Shown: positions 22,501-31,335, numbered from the stretch's first letter. The stretch is DNA of 64,000 nucleotides from Rapana venosa (GCA_028751875.1 CM054153.1:27905552-27969551); one strand, 5' to 3'. Numbers and translations are program-made. The notes: generated from the letters alone by a model not told the origin.

Positions 22501-24307
22501 GCATAAGGAGGGCGGAGGGCGTCCTGATCACGGAGGAGGGCGTCCTGATCACGGAGGAGGGCGTCCTGATCACGCCCCCACAACCAGCCCCCCTCAACTA
22601 TGGCAGCACACCAGTCCCCTGTCCCGCTTCGCAGAAATGCCCCGCAAAAGGTGGGTGACTGCACATCGCTTTCACTGCTCTTCTTCTGCTTTTACTGTTC
22701 CTCCCAACATTTGTTTACTTGGGAATTTGAAGTATCCATTGGTGTTTTTTGTTGTGTGTTTTGGTTTGGTTTTGTTGTTGTTGGTTTTTTTTTGGGGGTT
22801 GGGAGGGGTTAAATTTAGAAACCGTTTAAAAAATTTTTTTTTTTAAAGCTATAATGTACAGGTTCTCCTCCTATGAGTGTTAAGCTGATTTGCTTACATG
22901 TGTGTGTGCGTGTTTGTACGTCCAGTGTATGTGGTTGGTTGTTTTTATATTATGAATAAATAAAAGGAGGTTTGCTCACCTTTCAAATTTTATTTTCACT
23001 CGTTAGTATAAACCGACATTAGGAAAAAAGGAAAAACACACTAAAATTGTACATTATCTAGAAAAGAAAGAAAAACCTTTGATTTCAATTGGGATTTCAA
23101 AGTAAGAATTCTTCTGAGGCATGAAATGGTTTCCAAACAGTTCCTGATATGACAGAGATAGGCTTCATGTGCCACGTTTCTCACCCCCCAGATACAACAA
23201 CTTTGACCGCTACGGCAGCGGCAACAGTCACGGCAGTGGGGCTAGCAACGATGGGGGAGGGGGAGGAGGAGGGGGAGGAGGAGGAGGAGGAGGGCGAGGC
23301 CACTACAACCATCGGGGTGGAGACAAGCACTACAACCGCTCTGACCACTATGGGGGTTATCGTGGAGACCGTGATGGCGGACACAGGCAAGACCACAATC
23401 GCGAACATTATCGTTCTGAATATGGTCACCACTACAGAGATCAGCAGCCACACTACTCGCGACCGAATGACGGAGGATGGGGACAGGGAGGGTAAGTAGC
23501 CATGTGAAGATGGCATTCACCAAAATGTGTGTGTGTGATGGTTGCTGAAGTGAAAGCTAGTGATTTGTACTAAGGACAAGAATTTCAGGTGGTGAGAAAA
23601 AAGAAAAGTTAAGCTTGTGTGCATGGAACTTGTACGAAACATTTTGAGTGAGTTACGTTTTGAGAATGGTATTTCTTCTCAAACTTTACTGGAACCATTT
23701 ACTGATATGAAGAGGATTCAAGATATTCAGCCCTCGTGACACAATATTTTTTTGGAAGATGTATTGAAGTAAATTGTGATACCTGTACAAATGATGTCAG
23801 CCTATTTATTGGTTTTGCTTGTGGGGAGGAGGGGGGGGGGTGGGTTACTTTGTCCCTTTAGCCTTTCATTTTGTCAGGATGTTTGACAAATTGTGTAGAC
23901 CCTAGGATATTTAAAGCAATTTTGAACTCGCTTGCCTATTGCTGGTAATTTCACACACACACAAAATGATTGTTGCTTGTTTTTGGTGGGTTTTCCCCCC
24001 CCCTTTCAAAACAGACCAGGACCAGTATACCATGCTTTGGCCCCTGTGTTTATGGAGCTCATATGAATTTGAAAAGGCCAGTTTGTCTTTTTTCAGTCAC
24101 TACTCGTACGGGGATAACCGGAAACGGCGCAGCAATGAGGACAGCTATGGGGCAGACTGGAGCCATCGGCACCCTCACAAGGATCCCCGCCTTGAGCACA
24201 AAGACCCTCGTTTAGAATCCAAAGAGCATCACGTGGAGCCCCGTGTGGACATCAACTGGCACATGGGGCAGCCACCCCCACCAGGAGAGAGCTACATCAA
24301 ACACTGA
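3871..24307 (+). CDS. CHD1: CHD1-type chromodomain helicase DNA-binding protein, C-terminal part (7 exons)
   Basis: Exons 3871-3978, 4383-4561, 5013-5118, 8741-8874, 22372-22650, 23192-23491 and 24097-24307 have AG/GT borders and compatible phases (0,0,2,0,2,2,2), giving 438 residues to a TGA at 24305-24307. Exons 1-3 encode the CHD1 helical C-terminal (CHCT, DUF4208) domain: a P-M-H-F-T-A-S-S-E-P lead-in, then C-K-E-M-M-R-P, C-L-L-N-I-G-D-H-I and L-W-K-F-V-A-N-F-T-E, which follow the animal CHD1/CHD2 pattern closely. Exons 4-7 encode a basic, low-complexity tail rich in Arg, His, Asp and Gly, as in CHD1, ending soon after an I-N-W-H motif comparable to the YNW of vertebrate CHD1. CHD1 is a nuclear SNF2-family ATPase that spaces nucleosomes and binds H3K4me3; chromodomains, ATPase and SANT-SLIDE must lie upstream. 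CHD2 is the alternative in vertebrates; invertebrates usually have one gene. Confidence 0.93.
4383..4561 (+). CDS. CHD1: CHD1 exon B: CHCT domain, first part
   Basis: A 179-nt exon (phase 0 in, 2 out) runs between a TTTCTCCTGCAG acceptor and a GTAAGT donor at 4562. It encodes CKEMMRPMKKSLRELDKA, then LRQCLLNIGDHINKKL and PEQIKTW, the signature helices of the CHD1 C-terminal domain. It is the strongest single homology in the window. Confidence 0.96.
5013..5118 (+). CDS. CHD1: CHD1 exon C: CHCT domain, last helix
   Basis: The first base completes a Ser codon split from the previous exon; then HLWKFVANFTEAD and KLRKLYRK follow, matching the last CHCT helix. The donor is GAG|GTAGGC. A near-copy of the acceptor lies at 4961-4970, 49 nt upstream; using it would break the frame, so 5013 is the supported start. 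Confidence 0.94.
6451..6540. repeat. (GA)n(GT)n microsatellite in CHD1 intron
   Basis: A short GA-rich run passes into interrupted GT/GC-GT repeats. Confidence 0.92.
7130..7228. repeat. (CA)n microsatellite in CHD1 intron
   Basis: Interrupted and then pure CA dinucleotides over about 95 bp. Confidence 0.94.
8741..8874 (+). CDS. CHD1: CHD1 exon D: basic Ser/Arg tail segment
   Basis: A 134-nt exon between a TTTGACAG acceptor and a GTGAGC donor, phase 0 in and 2 out. It encodes SQQSRDSFSQGRKRSAEKRD and then HNHQAKKPRREERQRDG, a polar basic segment with two likely nuclear-localisation patches (GRKRSAEKR, KKPRREER). Vertebrate CHD1 has a comparable region after the CHCT domain. The split Gly codon (GG|N) can be completed by the exon at 22372 or, equally in frame, by the psq exon at 10080. 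Confidence 0.88.
9237..9328 (+). CDS. Candidate first exon of nested psq gene
   Basis: A CTGTTTAG acceptor-like site precedes 9237 and a strong donor, GAAAG|GTAAGC, follows 9328. The frame ending in ATG GAA AG joins in phase to the psq exon at 10080, so the protein could start at the ATG at 9321 as Met-Glu-Arg-Ser-Pro-Gln-Asn-Gly. The context CCCCATGG has G at +4 but C at -3. The frame is also open upstream through the whole exon (beginning SPDEERKAVFEFARCPF), so it could be internal coding sequence instead. Splicing into it from CHD1 exon D would use the other frame and hit a stop in the psq exon. Confidence 0.55.
9321..12056 (+). CDS. Nested psq - acidic - SP-repeat - CENP-B - PHD protein (pogo-transposase-derived), frame change inside
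   Basis: The unit is two segments, 9321-9328 and 10080-12056. In order: HTH_psq domain (10102-10233, with YDVATLKRAMKKVYFKK and LREAARIYNIPASTLQQKLK), Glu-rich acidic tract (about 10340-10690), fifteen 8-residue S-P repeats (10833-11192), a CENP-B/Tc5-type HTH (11433-11672, with GLPLT, W-Y-Q-L-F and SHP) and a C4HC3 PHD finger (11883-12041). Psq plus CENP-B is the DNA-binding module of pogo-like transposases, but the gap between CENP-B and PHD is only about 70 residues, so the DDE nuclease is missing. A nuclear DNA/chromatin-binding role is inferred. The frame changes once within 10665-10690; as written the psq half ends at a TGA at 10702-10704. Total length would be near 655 residues if continuous. 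Sequencing error, frameshifting or decay are all open. Confidence 0.72.
10080..10704 (+). CDS. psq HTH plus acidic tract (5' half of nested gene)
   Basis: After a TTTGAACAG acceptor (AG 10078-10079) the exon opens in phase 2 with (AG)G AGC CCC CAG. The first 50 residues form a textbook HTH_psq domain; the next part is basic (KKQERRAQQ, ARKRR); then a Ser/Glu/Asp tract of more than 100 residues follows. Two SUMO-type psi-K-x-E motifs sit in the acidic tract: IKQE (10477-10488) and VKVE (10591-10602). As written the frame closes at TGA 10702-10704 with a non-acidic end (RKKKWKL), while the neighbouring frame keeps reading Glu (KEEEEVEVV), which suggests that one base is missing or two are extra in the purine run. 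Confidence 0.78.
10692..12056 (+). CDS. SP-repeat, CENP-B-type HTH and PHD finger (3' half of nested gene)
   Basis: This frame runs without a stop to TGA at 12054-12056; the true junction with the upstream half is within about 10665-10692, and 10692 is not claimed as a start. Numbering residues from 10692: S-P repeats 48-167, Lys-rich linker 190-240, CENP-B-type domain about 248-327 (LTPEEEEELINQ, GLPLTMDIF, NKEWYQLFVKSHP), basic Ser-rich linker 330-370, PHD finger 398-449 with C398-x2-C401, C415-x2-C418, H423-x2-C426 and C446-x2-C449, and W421 two residues before H423 as in canonical PHD fingers. All eight zinc ligands are intact, arguing against long neutral decay. Confidence 0.8.
   Translation: MEVVTKPTRRAPSRPKAREAKDKTRTRKCAVKSPPASVQTPAKTPKRSPKRTAKQSPSRTPKQSPSRTAKQSPSRTAKRSPTRTAKRSPTRTAKRSPTRTAKRSPSRTPKQSPSRTSKQSPSWTAKLSPCRTTKQSPSWSAKQSPCGAVKESPSRTPKQSPVQTPPTLSPLRTSMQSPPSVSETTCSVVIGKPRIFSASRVKSRVLESKVKTSCDIIKSTLNKGKLKTKPPDKKSKPKEPVSTAWDSELTPEEEEELINQAQNFKAQGLPLTMDIFLDFAQNILNENPYRMRSFPDNRPNKEWYQLFVKSHPMITAPILTPRQTARQISCEEERKRKAEAEAVKSRGSSSKKSKTKQSTSKGRRRSKSSRSESGHSEVEDSANAGTTTEDEEIDTNICSMCQAEYNDLPDEWIGCSSCERWFHKICIQIDVTGYTDKEIEALDFICVFCGCGVT
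10833..11192 (+). repeat. 24-bp coding minisatellite, 15 units (8-residue S-P-x-R-T-x-K/R-x)
   Basis: Fifteen consecutive in-frame 24-bp units encode variants of SPSRTAKQ and SPTRTAKR. The middle four (units 4-7) are nearly identical at DNA level, suggesting recent unequal exchange, while outer units are diverged (SPSWSAKQ, SPCGAVKE). S/T-P followed by basic residues resembles proline-directed kinase sites and the SPKK minor-groove motif of histone H1 tails; that functional reading is inference. Confidence 0.93.
11433..11672 (+). other. CENP-B/Tc5-type DNA-binding domain of nested protein
   Basis: The pattern LTPEEEEELINQ, then GLPLT, F-L-D-F-A-Q-N-I-L, P-N-K-E-W-Y-Q-L-F-V-K-S-H-P and T-P-R-Q-T-A-R matches the second HTH of pogo/Tc5 transposases and CENP-B, where a W-x-x-x-F-x-x-x-H-P signature is typical. 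In pogo-like transposases this region is normally followed by a DDE domain, which is absent here. Confidence 0.75.
11883..12041 (+). other. PHD finger (C4HC3)
   Basis: Cys-x2-Cys, x13, Cys-x2-Cys, x4, His-x2-Cys, x19, Cys-x2-Cys, with DEWIGCSSCERWFHKIC as the core. The spacing and the aromatic residue two before the His fit PHD fingers rather than RING. Similar terminal PHD-like fingers occur on some invertebrate pogo-like transposases, supporting a transposon origin. Confidence 0.88.
13186..13630. repeat. CT/CA/poly-C low-complexity block
   Basis: About 445 bp of interleaved poly-C, (CT)n and (CA)n. Open frames here are Pro/His/Thr/Ser-rich translations of repeats in several frames and are not genes. 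It abuts a family-1 SINE tail. Confidence 0.93.
13628..13842 (+). mobile_element. Family-1 tRNA-SINE, 5'-truncated
   Basis: It contains the conserved body blocks GATGAGACTATAAACCGAG, CAGAACATCTTGCGCACACG, CATTGTGTGCCG and GATGACA, and the tail AAAGCACATAAGTGCTTATT followed by an A-rich end. The tRNA-like head is missing. The body is shared with about 14 other full or partial copies in the window. Confidence 0.85.
13905..13992. repeat. (CA)n microsatellite
   Basis: Interrupted CA dinucleotides directly downstream of the SINE tail. Confidence 0.93.
14500..14815 (+). repeat. Family-5 dispersed repeat with internal duplication
   Basis: The right part (TTGGCCAGGGTGTTGATGCA through ACAGTTTTAATC, CGAGATTAAAA and GCGACAGCCCCGATATGG) matches the reverse complement of 42655-42835. 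A related block (GCGACAGTCCGGGTGTGG) is at 16028-16060. The left part (14545-14605) is a diverged copy of 14660-14725. No coding capacity; type unresolved. Confidence 0.6.
15970..16015 (+). repeat. 23-bp tandem repeat, 2 copies, with GGCGCG
   Basis: TTGGCGCGGTTGGTTATTGT is repeated twice at a 23-bp period. TTGGCGC resembles an E2F-type site, but nothing else supports an enhancer. Confidence 0.8.
17380..17708 (-). mobile_element. Family-2 tRNA-SINE (17.4 kb copy)
   Basis: On the minus strand the head (right end) reads GTCTAGAGGTAATGCACCTG, an A-box-like segment, with a later GGCTCGATCCTGG B-box-like segment. The body includes the reverse complement of CCACAAGAGCAG and of CTCATCCGAAAGAC. Two further copies, at 30640-30900 and 54645-54985, share these blocks in the same order and orientation. 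Confidence 0.7.
19429..19450. repeat. (TA)n microsatellite
   Basis: About 11 TA dinucleotides. Confidence 0.9.
20020..20645 (-). pseudogene. Possible LINE endonuclease remnant
   Basis: On the minus strand, the open frame 20380-20036 ends with TAVDFVLVTDILSNPL, then ITVF and SDCAPFYL, which resembles the C-terminal part of apurinic-type LINE endonucleases (D-Y/F-V-L-V, then S-D-H-x-P-hydrophobic-L, with the catalytic His replaced by Cys). The region toward 20645 is broken between frames. No reverse transcriptase follows. The resemblance is weak. Confidence 0.35.
21660..22345 (+). repeat. Tandem duplication, period about 369 bp, abutting a CHD1 exon
   Basis: Copy 1 (about 21660-21996) and copy 2 (about 22030-22345) share long blocks: ATTGATCTTGAAGAACCCTG, GAAGGTGTTCAGAGCGCTGT, GTGCTTCATTTAACATTAA, GTGTGAATTTGTGAACCTAC, TTCTTATGCATATTGTCATA and TGTATTTATTGTATTTTATT. 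The offset is 369 bp at the start and 348 bp at the end because copy 2 has deletions. Copy 2 ends about 27 bp before the acceptor of the exon at 22372. Confidence 0.92.
22372..22650 (+). CDS. CHD1: CHD1 exon E: Gly/Pro/His-rich tail
   Basis: A 279-nt exon (phase 2 in, 2 out) lies between a GATGCAG acceptor and a GTGGGT donor. It encodes a Gly/His/Pro/Lys-rich segment with the repeat K-E-G-G-G-R-P-D-H and three consecutive GGGRPDH units (21-bp DNA repeats, about 22513-22575), ending SRFAEMPRKR. The chosen frame is the only one that continues phase from exon D and into exon F. The sequence is low-complexity and disordered, like the CHD1 tail in other animals. Confidence 0.85.
23192..23491 (+). 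CDS. CHD1: CHD1 exon F: Gly/Tyr/His/Arg-rich tail with poly-Gly
   Basis: A 300-nt exon (phase 2 in, 2 out) follows CACCCCCCAG and precedes GTAAGT. It encodes YNNFDRYGSGNSHGSGASN, a run of 14 Gly, and a tail of RGDRDGGHRQDHNREHYR type. The alternating Gly, Tyr, Arg and Asp composition is typical of a disordered, phase-separating or RNA-binding RGG-like tail; that role is inferred only from composition. Confidence 0.87.
24097..24307 (+). CDS. CHD1: CHD1 terminal coding exon
   Basis: A TTTTTTCAG acceptor (AG 24095-24096) is followed by (GG)T CAC TAC TCG, encoding HYSYGDNRKRRSNEDSYG, duplicated HKDPRLE units, RVDINWHMGQPPPPGES and TGA at 24305-24307. The KRRSNE and D-x-N-W motifs resemble the KRRRSDE and YNW near the end of vertebrate CHD1. 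Confidence 0.88.
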
Positions 24308-27300
24308 CCCGGAGCCGAGGGTGTGTGCTGATTGGTGTGTGATGTGACAGACCCGTCCAAACGTCTTCTCATTTTGTCTGGTGCTTCTACAACCTGGTGG
24401 CTGGAGGCTGTGTGTGCCCGAGGGTTTCAGTGTGTGTGTGTGCGCGCGTGTGTGTGTGTGGGTGAGAGGCCAGTTTGGGGGTGGGGGTGGGATCCTTCCC
24501 CATGTGAGTGGTAGTGGTGGCAGCAGGAGTGTCGTCAAGGCAAGGATTTGGGCCTCAGTCCACTGCACGTCCTGGGCTGGTTACTGTTGTAATCGCACAT
24601 GCATCAAGTCTGCAAGTGCCAGTGTACAAGATTACGGCTGATATTGAGAAGGCGTCCCTTGTGTATCCAAGAACGTTTTAGGTGGCAAGAACCCTAGCAG
24701 AAATATGCTACCAGAGCCTTTCTTTGCCATTGATGTATTACCTGTATGGTAACCGGTAAACACCATGACAGCTTGCTTGTGGTTGTGAGTGGAATGGGAA
24801 TTAAGCATACAAAGACAGCACAGACATCCAAGTATTAAGTGGACTCACTTACACATCCCGGAGCAAGAGAAAAGGTCACCTCTTGCTACAAACTTGCTGA
24901 AGATAACACATCATGTGAGGAGAATCTCGGATCAGTTCTCACAAGTGTCAGTCACAATCCCTCTTTGGTGCCTTTCTTTTTGTTGAATACGATGAGTAGC
25001 CTACAAGATTGATATAGGGGTGCCAAAGAAAAGTTTTGGCGAAGTGTTCTGGTTATGTTATGCCTCATAATGCCGGGAACACAGTTTCCTGGGCTGCAAA
25101 AGTGAATGCATGCGCGCGTCATTTGTGTGACTAAACTACTTACAGTGGATCGGCTTGCAACATGCAGAATGACAGATTGTGGTGGCGAGGTGGAAGAGGT
25201 TAGTGTGATTGTGGCCCTTACCTTCGTGGGTAAAAGGCACTTCACCGACGATGAGTGCCAAAACAGAAACCTCCCCCCCTCCCCTCTACTGAGAGGATTG
25301 TGAGTGGCAGCCAGTTGAGACAGACATTGTAAAAGGGATGTACAGTGTTGACCCATGATTGCTTCAAAGCATTCCCTACATAACTACTGCTTCTTCTTGG
25401 GAAAGGGAGAAAGAGGGTGGCCTGTCTGGGTGGAAGGCATCGGCAGAAAAGAACTGGGTTCAGGGCTTTGACAAGCCCAGCCCGGCTACTTCTTGCAGGG
25501 TATGAATGCTTTGCAGCAGACTTGTTCACATATTTGTCTGTGATTTTCGATCATTTTGATTCATCATCATTTGATGCTGGTGTCAGCATTCTGAGTATTG
25601 CAGCAGCAAATGTCCCTCCCTACCCCCTGACCCAAGTTGTGTGTGGTCAAACAGTCCAGATTTTGTTTGGCCATCTAAAGTGTTCATAGATTATTTTGGT
25701 GTGCATTATTTCTTTACATGACAGACAAGTTCTGAAATGTGATCTTTCTTTGGATCCCTCTTATTTCACTGATTTGTTTGGTTTTTTTTTGGGGGGGGGA
25801 ATATTTGCTTGGTTGTAGTTTTTGTTTGCCAGATCATGTTCATGGTCATGTTCATTACAATTCCATTGAATGAGAGTTTAGCACATGGAGGGTTACAATC
25901 TGAAAAGTAATCAGTAACTGGGGCAAAAGGAAACATGGGGTGGGGGGTGGAGAGAAAACAACAAACAAACAAATGTAAATCTGTAGATGGAACAAAATCT
26001 GGACTGAAATCCATGCACGTAGTTTGGTACCAGCATGGTAAATTTGGTGGGGAATTTTATTGAGAGTCATGGGGTTCTTCACGGCTGAGGGAGAGGTCGG
26101 TATTAATCTACATCCATCTGGAAGTTGTCCTTTCTAGTAAGTGTGCCCCTGTACAACCCGGCTTCCTCTCTCTTTTCTTCTTTCCAGGCTGCGTGCCTGA
26201 TTTTGAGATCATTAAGATTTTTGCTCATGACACAACAGTAGCTGTCTGAGCATTTGATGAGATGATGTTAAACTAGTTGTGTATCTTTGGTTCTCAGTTT
26301 TTGGAAATGGCGCTCATGGTCGGCTGGGTCATAAAGGGTGAAGAAAAGAAGAGGAGTGATTCAGAGGAGTGTTTATGCACTCTGGTGTGCAGAATGCAAT
26401 TAAAAAAAAAAATCAGTGATATTCTTAAATGAGGACAAAGGAGTGAAGCATAGAAAGAAAACCTTCTGAATTAAAAAGTTGCAAAGAAAAAGTGACACGC
26501 AAGATTCATAGCTGCCAACCATTCCTTTTTTTTCTCAGAATTTTTCTGGGCACAGCAGCCACTAACATCGAGTGATCTTGGGCATGTCCAGAGCTTACAG
26601 CTCCAACCAGATTCACAGAAATAAACGCAGCGAGACATCCCGCAGTTTTTCCCAAGATGGAATCATTTTTATGGTTTTCATTTCAAAACTATTACACCGT
26701 GAGATGTGTGTCCAGGCTGACATATCAATAGAAGCAATCCTAGTAGCCTGTGCACTTCTGACAAGACCTAAATCATTCATCAAATCTAGATTGGCTGATG
26801 TATGTTATTCTACCAGACCTATGCACCCTCTGTATTTTTCCGTATTTGTTCCAGAAAAAGTTGTAAAATACCATTTCATATATAAAAATCAAATTTTTGT
26901 CACCCCCCCCCCCCTTGAGAGTCAGTGCACACAGCAGCACTTTTACAACAACATGGCATGTAGAACCTGTACTACGTCTCTCGCATAAGTGAACAATAAC
27001 AAATTTTATTTATAGAGAGCTTTCACTAGCTAGTGGTGTAGTAAACGGTTTGACAGAGCAAACCTTTTGCATCTTCGCAATATCAGTTGATCGTTGAAAT
27101 GGCAGAGTGACTCATTCGGAAGTGATGTCCACGTCAAACACGGCCTCTGCTCTGCTGCCATACTGTACAGCAGCAACACACACACACACAGACAATATGT
27201 CCTGGCGAGTCCATCCATTCTGAAGTAAGATGAATTGTTAAAATTAATCTGCTTTTGTAGGAGCTAACTTGATATTAAACTGAGAAAAGCACACACACAT

Positions 27301-28956
27301 GAACTTTTGTTCGTTGGAAAGAAATGGAGAAAAAAGTCCGTTGTTTTTGTTGAAAAAGCATGTCTTAAACAAAGTGCAAGAGTCTGAAAATTGCCATGAA
27401 AACGCTGAAGTAGTATGGGGGTGCACAGGTATGTTCTTCTCATAGAATTAGGGAAATTGAGATTTTTTGAGTTTAGCTAGGTGTGCATCATTCATAAAAA
27501 AAAGAAAGAACCATCAGTATGTAGAAAATATTTTGAGCATAGCAGTTCCCATTTCAGTTTATAACACTCAAATGACAATATCAGTAAGTGGTGTGTTTAT
27601 CATCTTACATGGATGGATTTGTGTCCGTTGAAGTTCAAAAGCTGTAGGTGCAGTGTGTGGATTGAAGCAGACTTTGGAGATACCGTTTCTTCCTGTTTTT
27701 TTGGTTTTAATAAAGATTCTGAAAGGTTGGCAGCTGTGAGATCAGTCATCAATTCATGGAATACTGCTGCGTGGAAAGAACAGAATATTTACACATTAAG
27801 AATTGAAGTGGCTCTAATTCAGAACAAGGGTATTAGATAAATGTAATCTTTTTGCTTGAACACAGAAAATCTGACAGTTTGAATTGTGCAGCACACAAGT
27901 TTTTTTAATTTTTTTGCCCCCAGTACTTATGCCATGAGTTGACGTCTTTTAAGTGTAACAGTAATTATTTGAAACTAAAACTATTTCTTTCCATAGGCAG
28001 GTTGCCACTATGTGGTGAATAGGTTCTGTTTTTACAGGTATGGTACATCTCTGCAGAAAGGGAGAAAAAAATGAAACCATGCATGCCAATAACTTCCCTT
28101 CTCTGTTTGACATTGGGAACTAGGTAAGCAAGTGACCATTCTCTGTTGAAATGAGGGGTATTGGTTTTTATGTGTACAGAAGTCCCCTTTCTTCCACATA
28201 CAGCTTTGTTGGCATTATTCCATGTGCTTACCTGCCACCATCTCTGTGTGATTATGATTAGTTGGATATAAAACCTCCCGATAAAGGAGAGCTTATTTTA
28301 GGGCAGAAATTGCTTATATGAAAATTCAAGGAGAAGCATTTTTACCAGTGTAGAATTGCTGAAAAACCTTCAGGGGGCAATGCCTGGGGGAAAAGACTTT
28401 TCCTTCAGTACCATGCCTGTTTTTAGTTGAGATGTATGAGTTCTTGGGCTGGGGAACATTCCATGGTAGTGGTTGGCAAAACCCCTGGTCCAGTATGTGC
28501 ATTATCTCTCCTCCCCCCCCCCCCCTCAAAATTTAAACTTGGACCAGGGGTTGCGTTTGTTTAGGGAGGTTCACGTGGAGTGTTCCCCAGCCTAGTGGTA
28601 GTTCAATTGGAAAGAGCCTCAGGGAGCATTGGTTTTTTTTGTTTGTTTGCCTCTGCACCTCCATTCATTCTATGCAACTGCACAGGATAAATGAAGGTTT
28701 GTGTGGATGGAGTATATATACATACTGCTGGTGTGTTTTTGATGGATGCATGCATTGTAGGGTTAATAAGACAGTTAAAGGCTCTTTTTGGATAAAAGAA
28801 ACTTCTGGGGAAAATTGCTTTTTGTTGAATGAAAGGGAAGATAAAAAGAACCATGAAACATACATATAATAAAATGCTTCAAACAAAGAATTGAGTGAAA
28901 AGAATTTTATTGGAAAAGAGTGTCCTCCTCCATAAAAATCCAGCGCGAAAATTTTG
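24308..28956 (+). other. CHD1 3' UTR and downstream unique sequence
   Basis: No convincing coding exon was found. AATAAA hexamers occur at 26620-26625 and 27709-27714; either could be a polyadenylation signal, but the 3' end cannot be fixed from sequence alone. A GT-rich stretch (about 24430-24462) lies early in the UTR. Confidence 0.55.
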
Positions 28957-29513
28957 TTAAAGGCGCAATAGGCGATCTCGAAGTTTGAGATTCAGAGTGT
29001 CCTTCCGTACAAAAATGGAGTCAATCAATGAAAATGGCACACATTAAAATAACAAATCTCCTGGCCTCTCCAATGAAAATGGCACACAACATTTGCTTAT
29101 GTTCCGTCTGACGTATCCACAAGACGTATAATCATACTTGTTCATTTGGCATATGTACTTTAAACACCACCCCCTCTTTCTATGTAATAGTACCCCCTCC
29201 CCAGTTAAATACTTTCCTTCCATTACATAGTCCCGGTTTCATTCAATTACTTTACATAGTCCGAGATGCAGTGAAATAAATCCCCTCCACTTCTGACTTT
29301 GTAAGCAACAGAAAGGGACCTAACCGAACCAACATTACTCACCTCTTGATTGATGCAACTTCTTTGGTCTGCAAACACCCCCTCCATCCCCCCTATTTGG
29401 TAAGAGCTCCGTTTCTAACATTTAAGCAACACACAAACACTAACCACAAGCACATCTGAACAAGTATGTCCTTACCTTTTAAAAGCTGGCGGAAGGACAG
29501 AATAGCCCTTTAA
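28957..29513. mobile_element. TTAA-flanked MITE candidate
   Basis: The left end reads TTAAAGGCGCAATAGG and the right end, reverse complemented, TTAAAGGGCTATTCTG; both are followed inward by the shared block TGTCCTTCCG (about 35 bp further in on the left). TTAA targets suggest a piggyBac- or Kolobok-like non-autonomous element. There is no transposase. Confidence 0.45.
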
Positions 29514-30639
29514 TGCACTCATACACACACATTGCAAGAAAGCATTTTTCAGACACCAAGACGGGCCTTTTTCTCTTTTGTGTGTATGTGTGAACTTCAT
29601 TACAAAAATTGGCTTTTTACAGTGGCTCATATCCTGTATTACCTAGTGCATTTACTAAAAATTTGAGCAAGAATGGATTTAAAAAAACCAAAACCAAAAA
29701 AAATTAAAAAAGCAAGAACGGATCTAAACAAAGCTTTTATGTGACAAGCAAACCTGACAGAAAAAATGGAAATGAAATGAAGTCTCATGGCTTGAAAGAT
29801 CAAACCCCAGGCAACTGGACTGGCAACACAGAAACCACTTCTGTAGGTCTGAGGGACTATCGCCTCAAAATTTTGGCAGGAAACATCCCTCCCCCTCCCC
29901 AAAACTATTTGAAAGACTGGTTACCCTTTTTTGTATACGTATGGGTTTGAGTTTAAAAAATGAGATTGCGTTCTTCCGTTTTGCTTGGGAGGGGGGGTGA
30001 TTAAATCTTTTAAAATGGTGCATTCCCTCTGCCTCATTTCCCCCCATCCAGCATGAGTGCCAGGCAAGAAAAATCATGAGCTGAATTCGTTTGCTAGTCA
30101 CATCACTTCATTTTGTTCATGTGTGAAAGAGATGTATGGTGGTTCATAAAAATGCCATAAAAAAAACACTTGTAGAGTTATGTCCTGTCTCTTGCTTGTG
30201 AAAAAAAAAGCTTATCTTGTACAGAACAGTTATATGATTGATGTATGTATGTTTGTTCATACAGTGATTTCCAAGAACTGTGTGGAACCGATTGAAATTG
30301 ACAAAATAAAAATTGAACAAATGACTTCTGGGGGTGTGGTGTTTGTTGATGAATGGTAAGCTAGTGTTAACTCTGAAATTTAACGGAAAAATGCTTTCTT
30401 GCAGCAGACAGTGAACTCTGCAGTTCTTAGACATAAAAGCTAAGGGAACAAAAACAAAACAAAACCTTGTGTAAGTCAGCTCTCCCTGGACTAAAATGTT
30501 CCTAGTCATAATCCACATTGGCGCTGTTCCGTGCCTGCTTTCCACATGCGGCATCTTTTAAAAAAAACAACAAAAAACCCCACTGCAGAAATAATTGTAT
30601 TTGCATACTTCTTTCAGTCACAGGAAATTTCTCTGTGTA
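29514..30639. other. Unique AT-rich noncoding sequence
   Basis: I see no exon, RNA gene or repeat family I can support in this 1.1-kb interval. AATAAA-like hexamers are present near 30304. Confidence 0.5.
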
Positions 30640-30900
30640 AAACTTCGATGGGGAGAGCATGTCACCACAAGAGCAGCACCATCCCTCCCTGCCTTCAAGA
30701 TTAATTTCCTAATCAGAATTTTGCTAGGGTCAACTTCCTTGTTGCTGTGGATTCTTTAATGAGCTGTACATGGAACTGTCATCTTATCCAAAAGAGTAGC
30801 ACCCACAGTGTAGTGGATGGTTACAGTTTTAACAAATGTGGGATGAAACCTACAATTCTTACTTTTTAGGCAGGCTCTAGACCACCGATCCACTTTACAT
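30640..30900 (-). mobile_element. Family-2 tRNA-SINE (30.6 kb copy)
   Basis: It shares GGGGAGAGCATGTCACCACA, AGAGCAGCACCATCC, the TGTGGATT/ATCCAAAAGA region and a right-end head whose reverse complement begins ATCGGTGGTCTAGAGCCTGC with the other two copies. Confidence 0.65.
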
Positions 30901-31335
30901 CACAGTGATGTGCTATGAATACTTCCTTTACTTTTGGTATAATTGCTTTTGTTGGGAATGCTGAGTGTAAAAAAAGAAAAGGTAATAATACAGAAAAGGT
31001 TACAACTTCACAAACACTCTGCCAAAACTTACCTTGAGCAGTCTTGTTTAACAGACCCGTGCCCTGGTTACAACACTATGCATACTGTAGTACTGTGTCA
31101 GGTAAAAATGCTCCCAGTTGGACTGATTGATTTGATCAGTCAAAATACAGACATTCAATGCCTTGCCTTAGGCTTAAGCCCACCTAAAGTCCACCTTGAT
31201 GTCACCAATACATCAGTTCTGGGGTTCCTTCTCTTGCATTCTACCATTATACTGAGCATTCATTACATATCACACAGTTGTTATGTAAGTTTTCATGTTC
31301 ATCTAGGGGCTATAACAAACTTAGAACTCCTATTG

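Noticed and set aside
23149..23499. Thr-rich alternative frame across CHD1 exon F
   Set aside because: It does not keep phase with the flanking exons, whereas the Gly/Tyr/His frame does and matches CHD1 tail composition.
26572..26988. 138-residue plus frame, possible exon after CHD1
   Set aside because: No recognised domain, composition is ordinary noncoding, and no partner exon was found.
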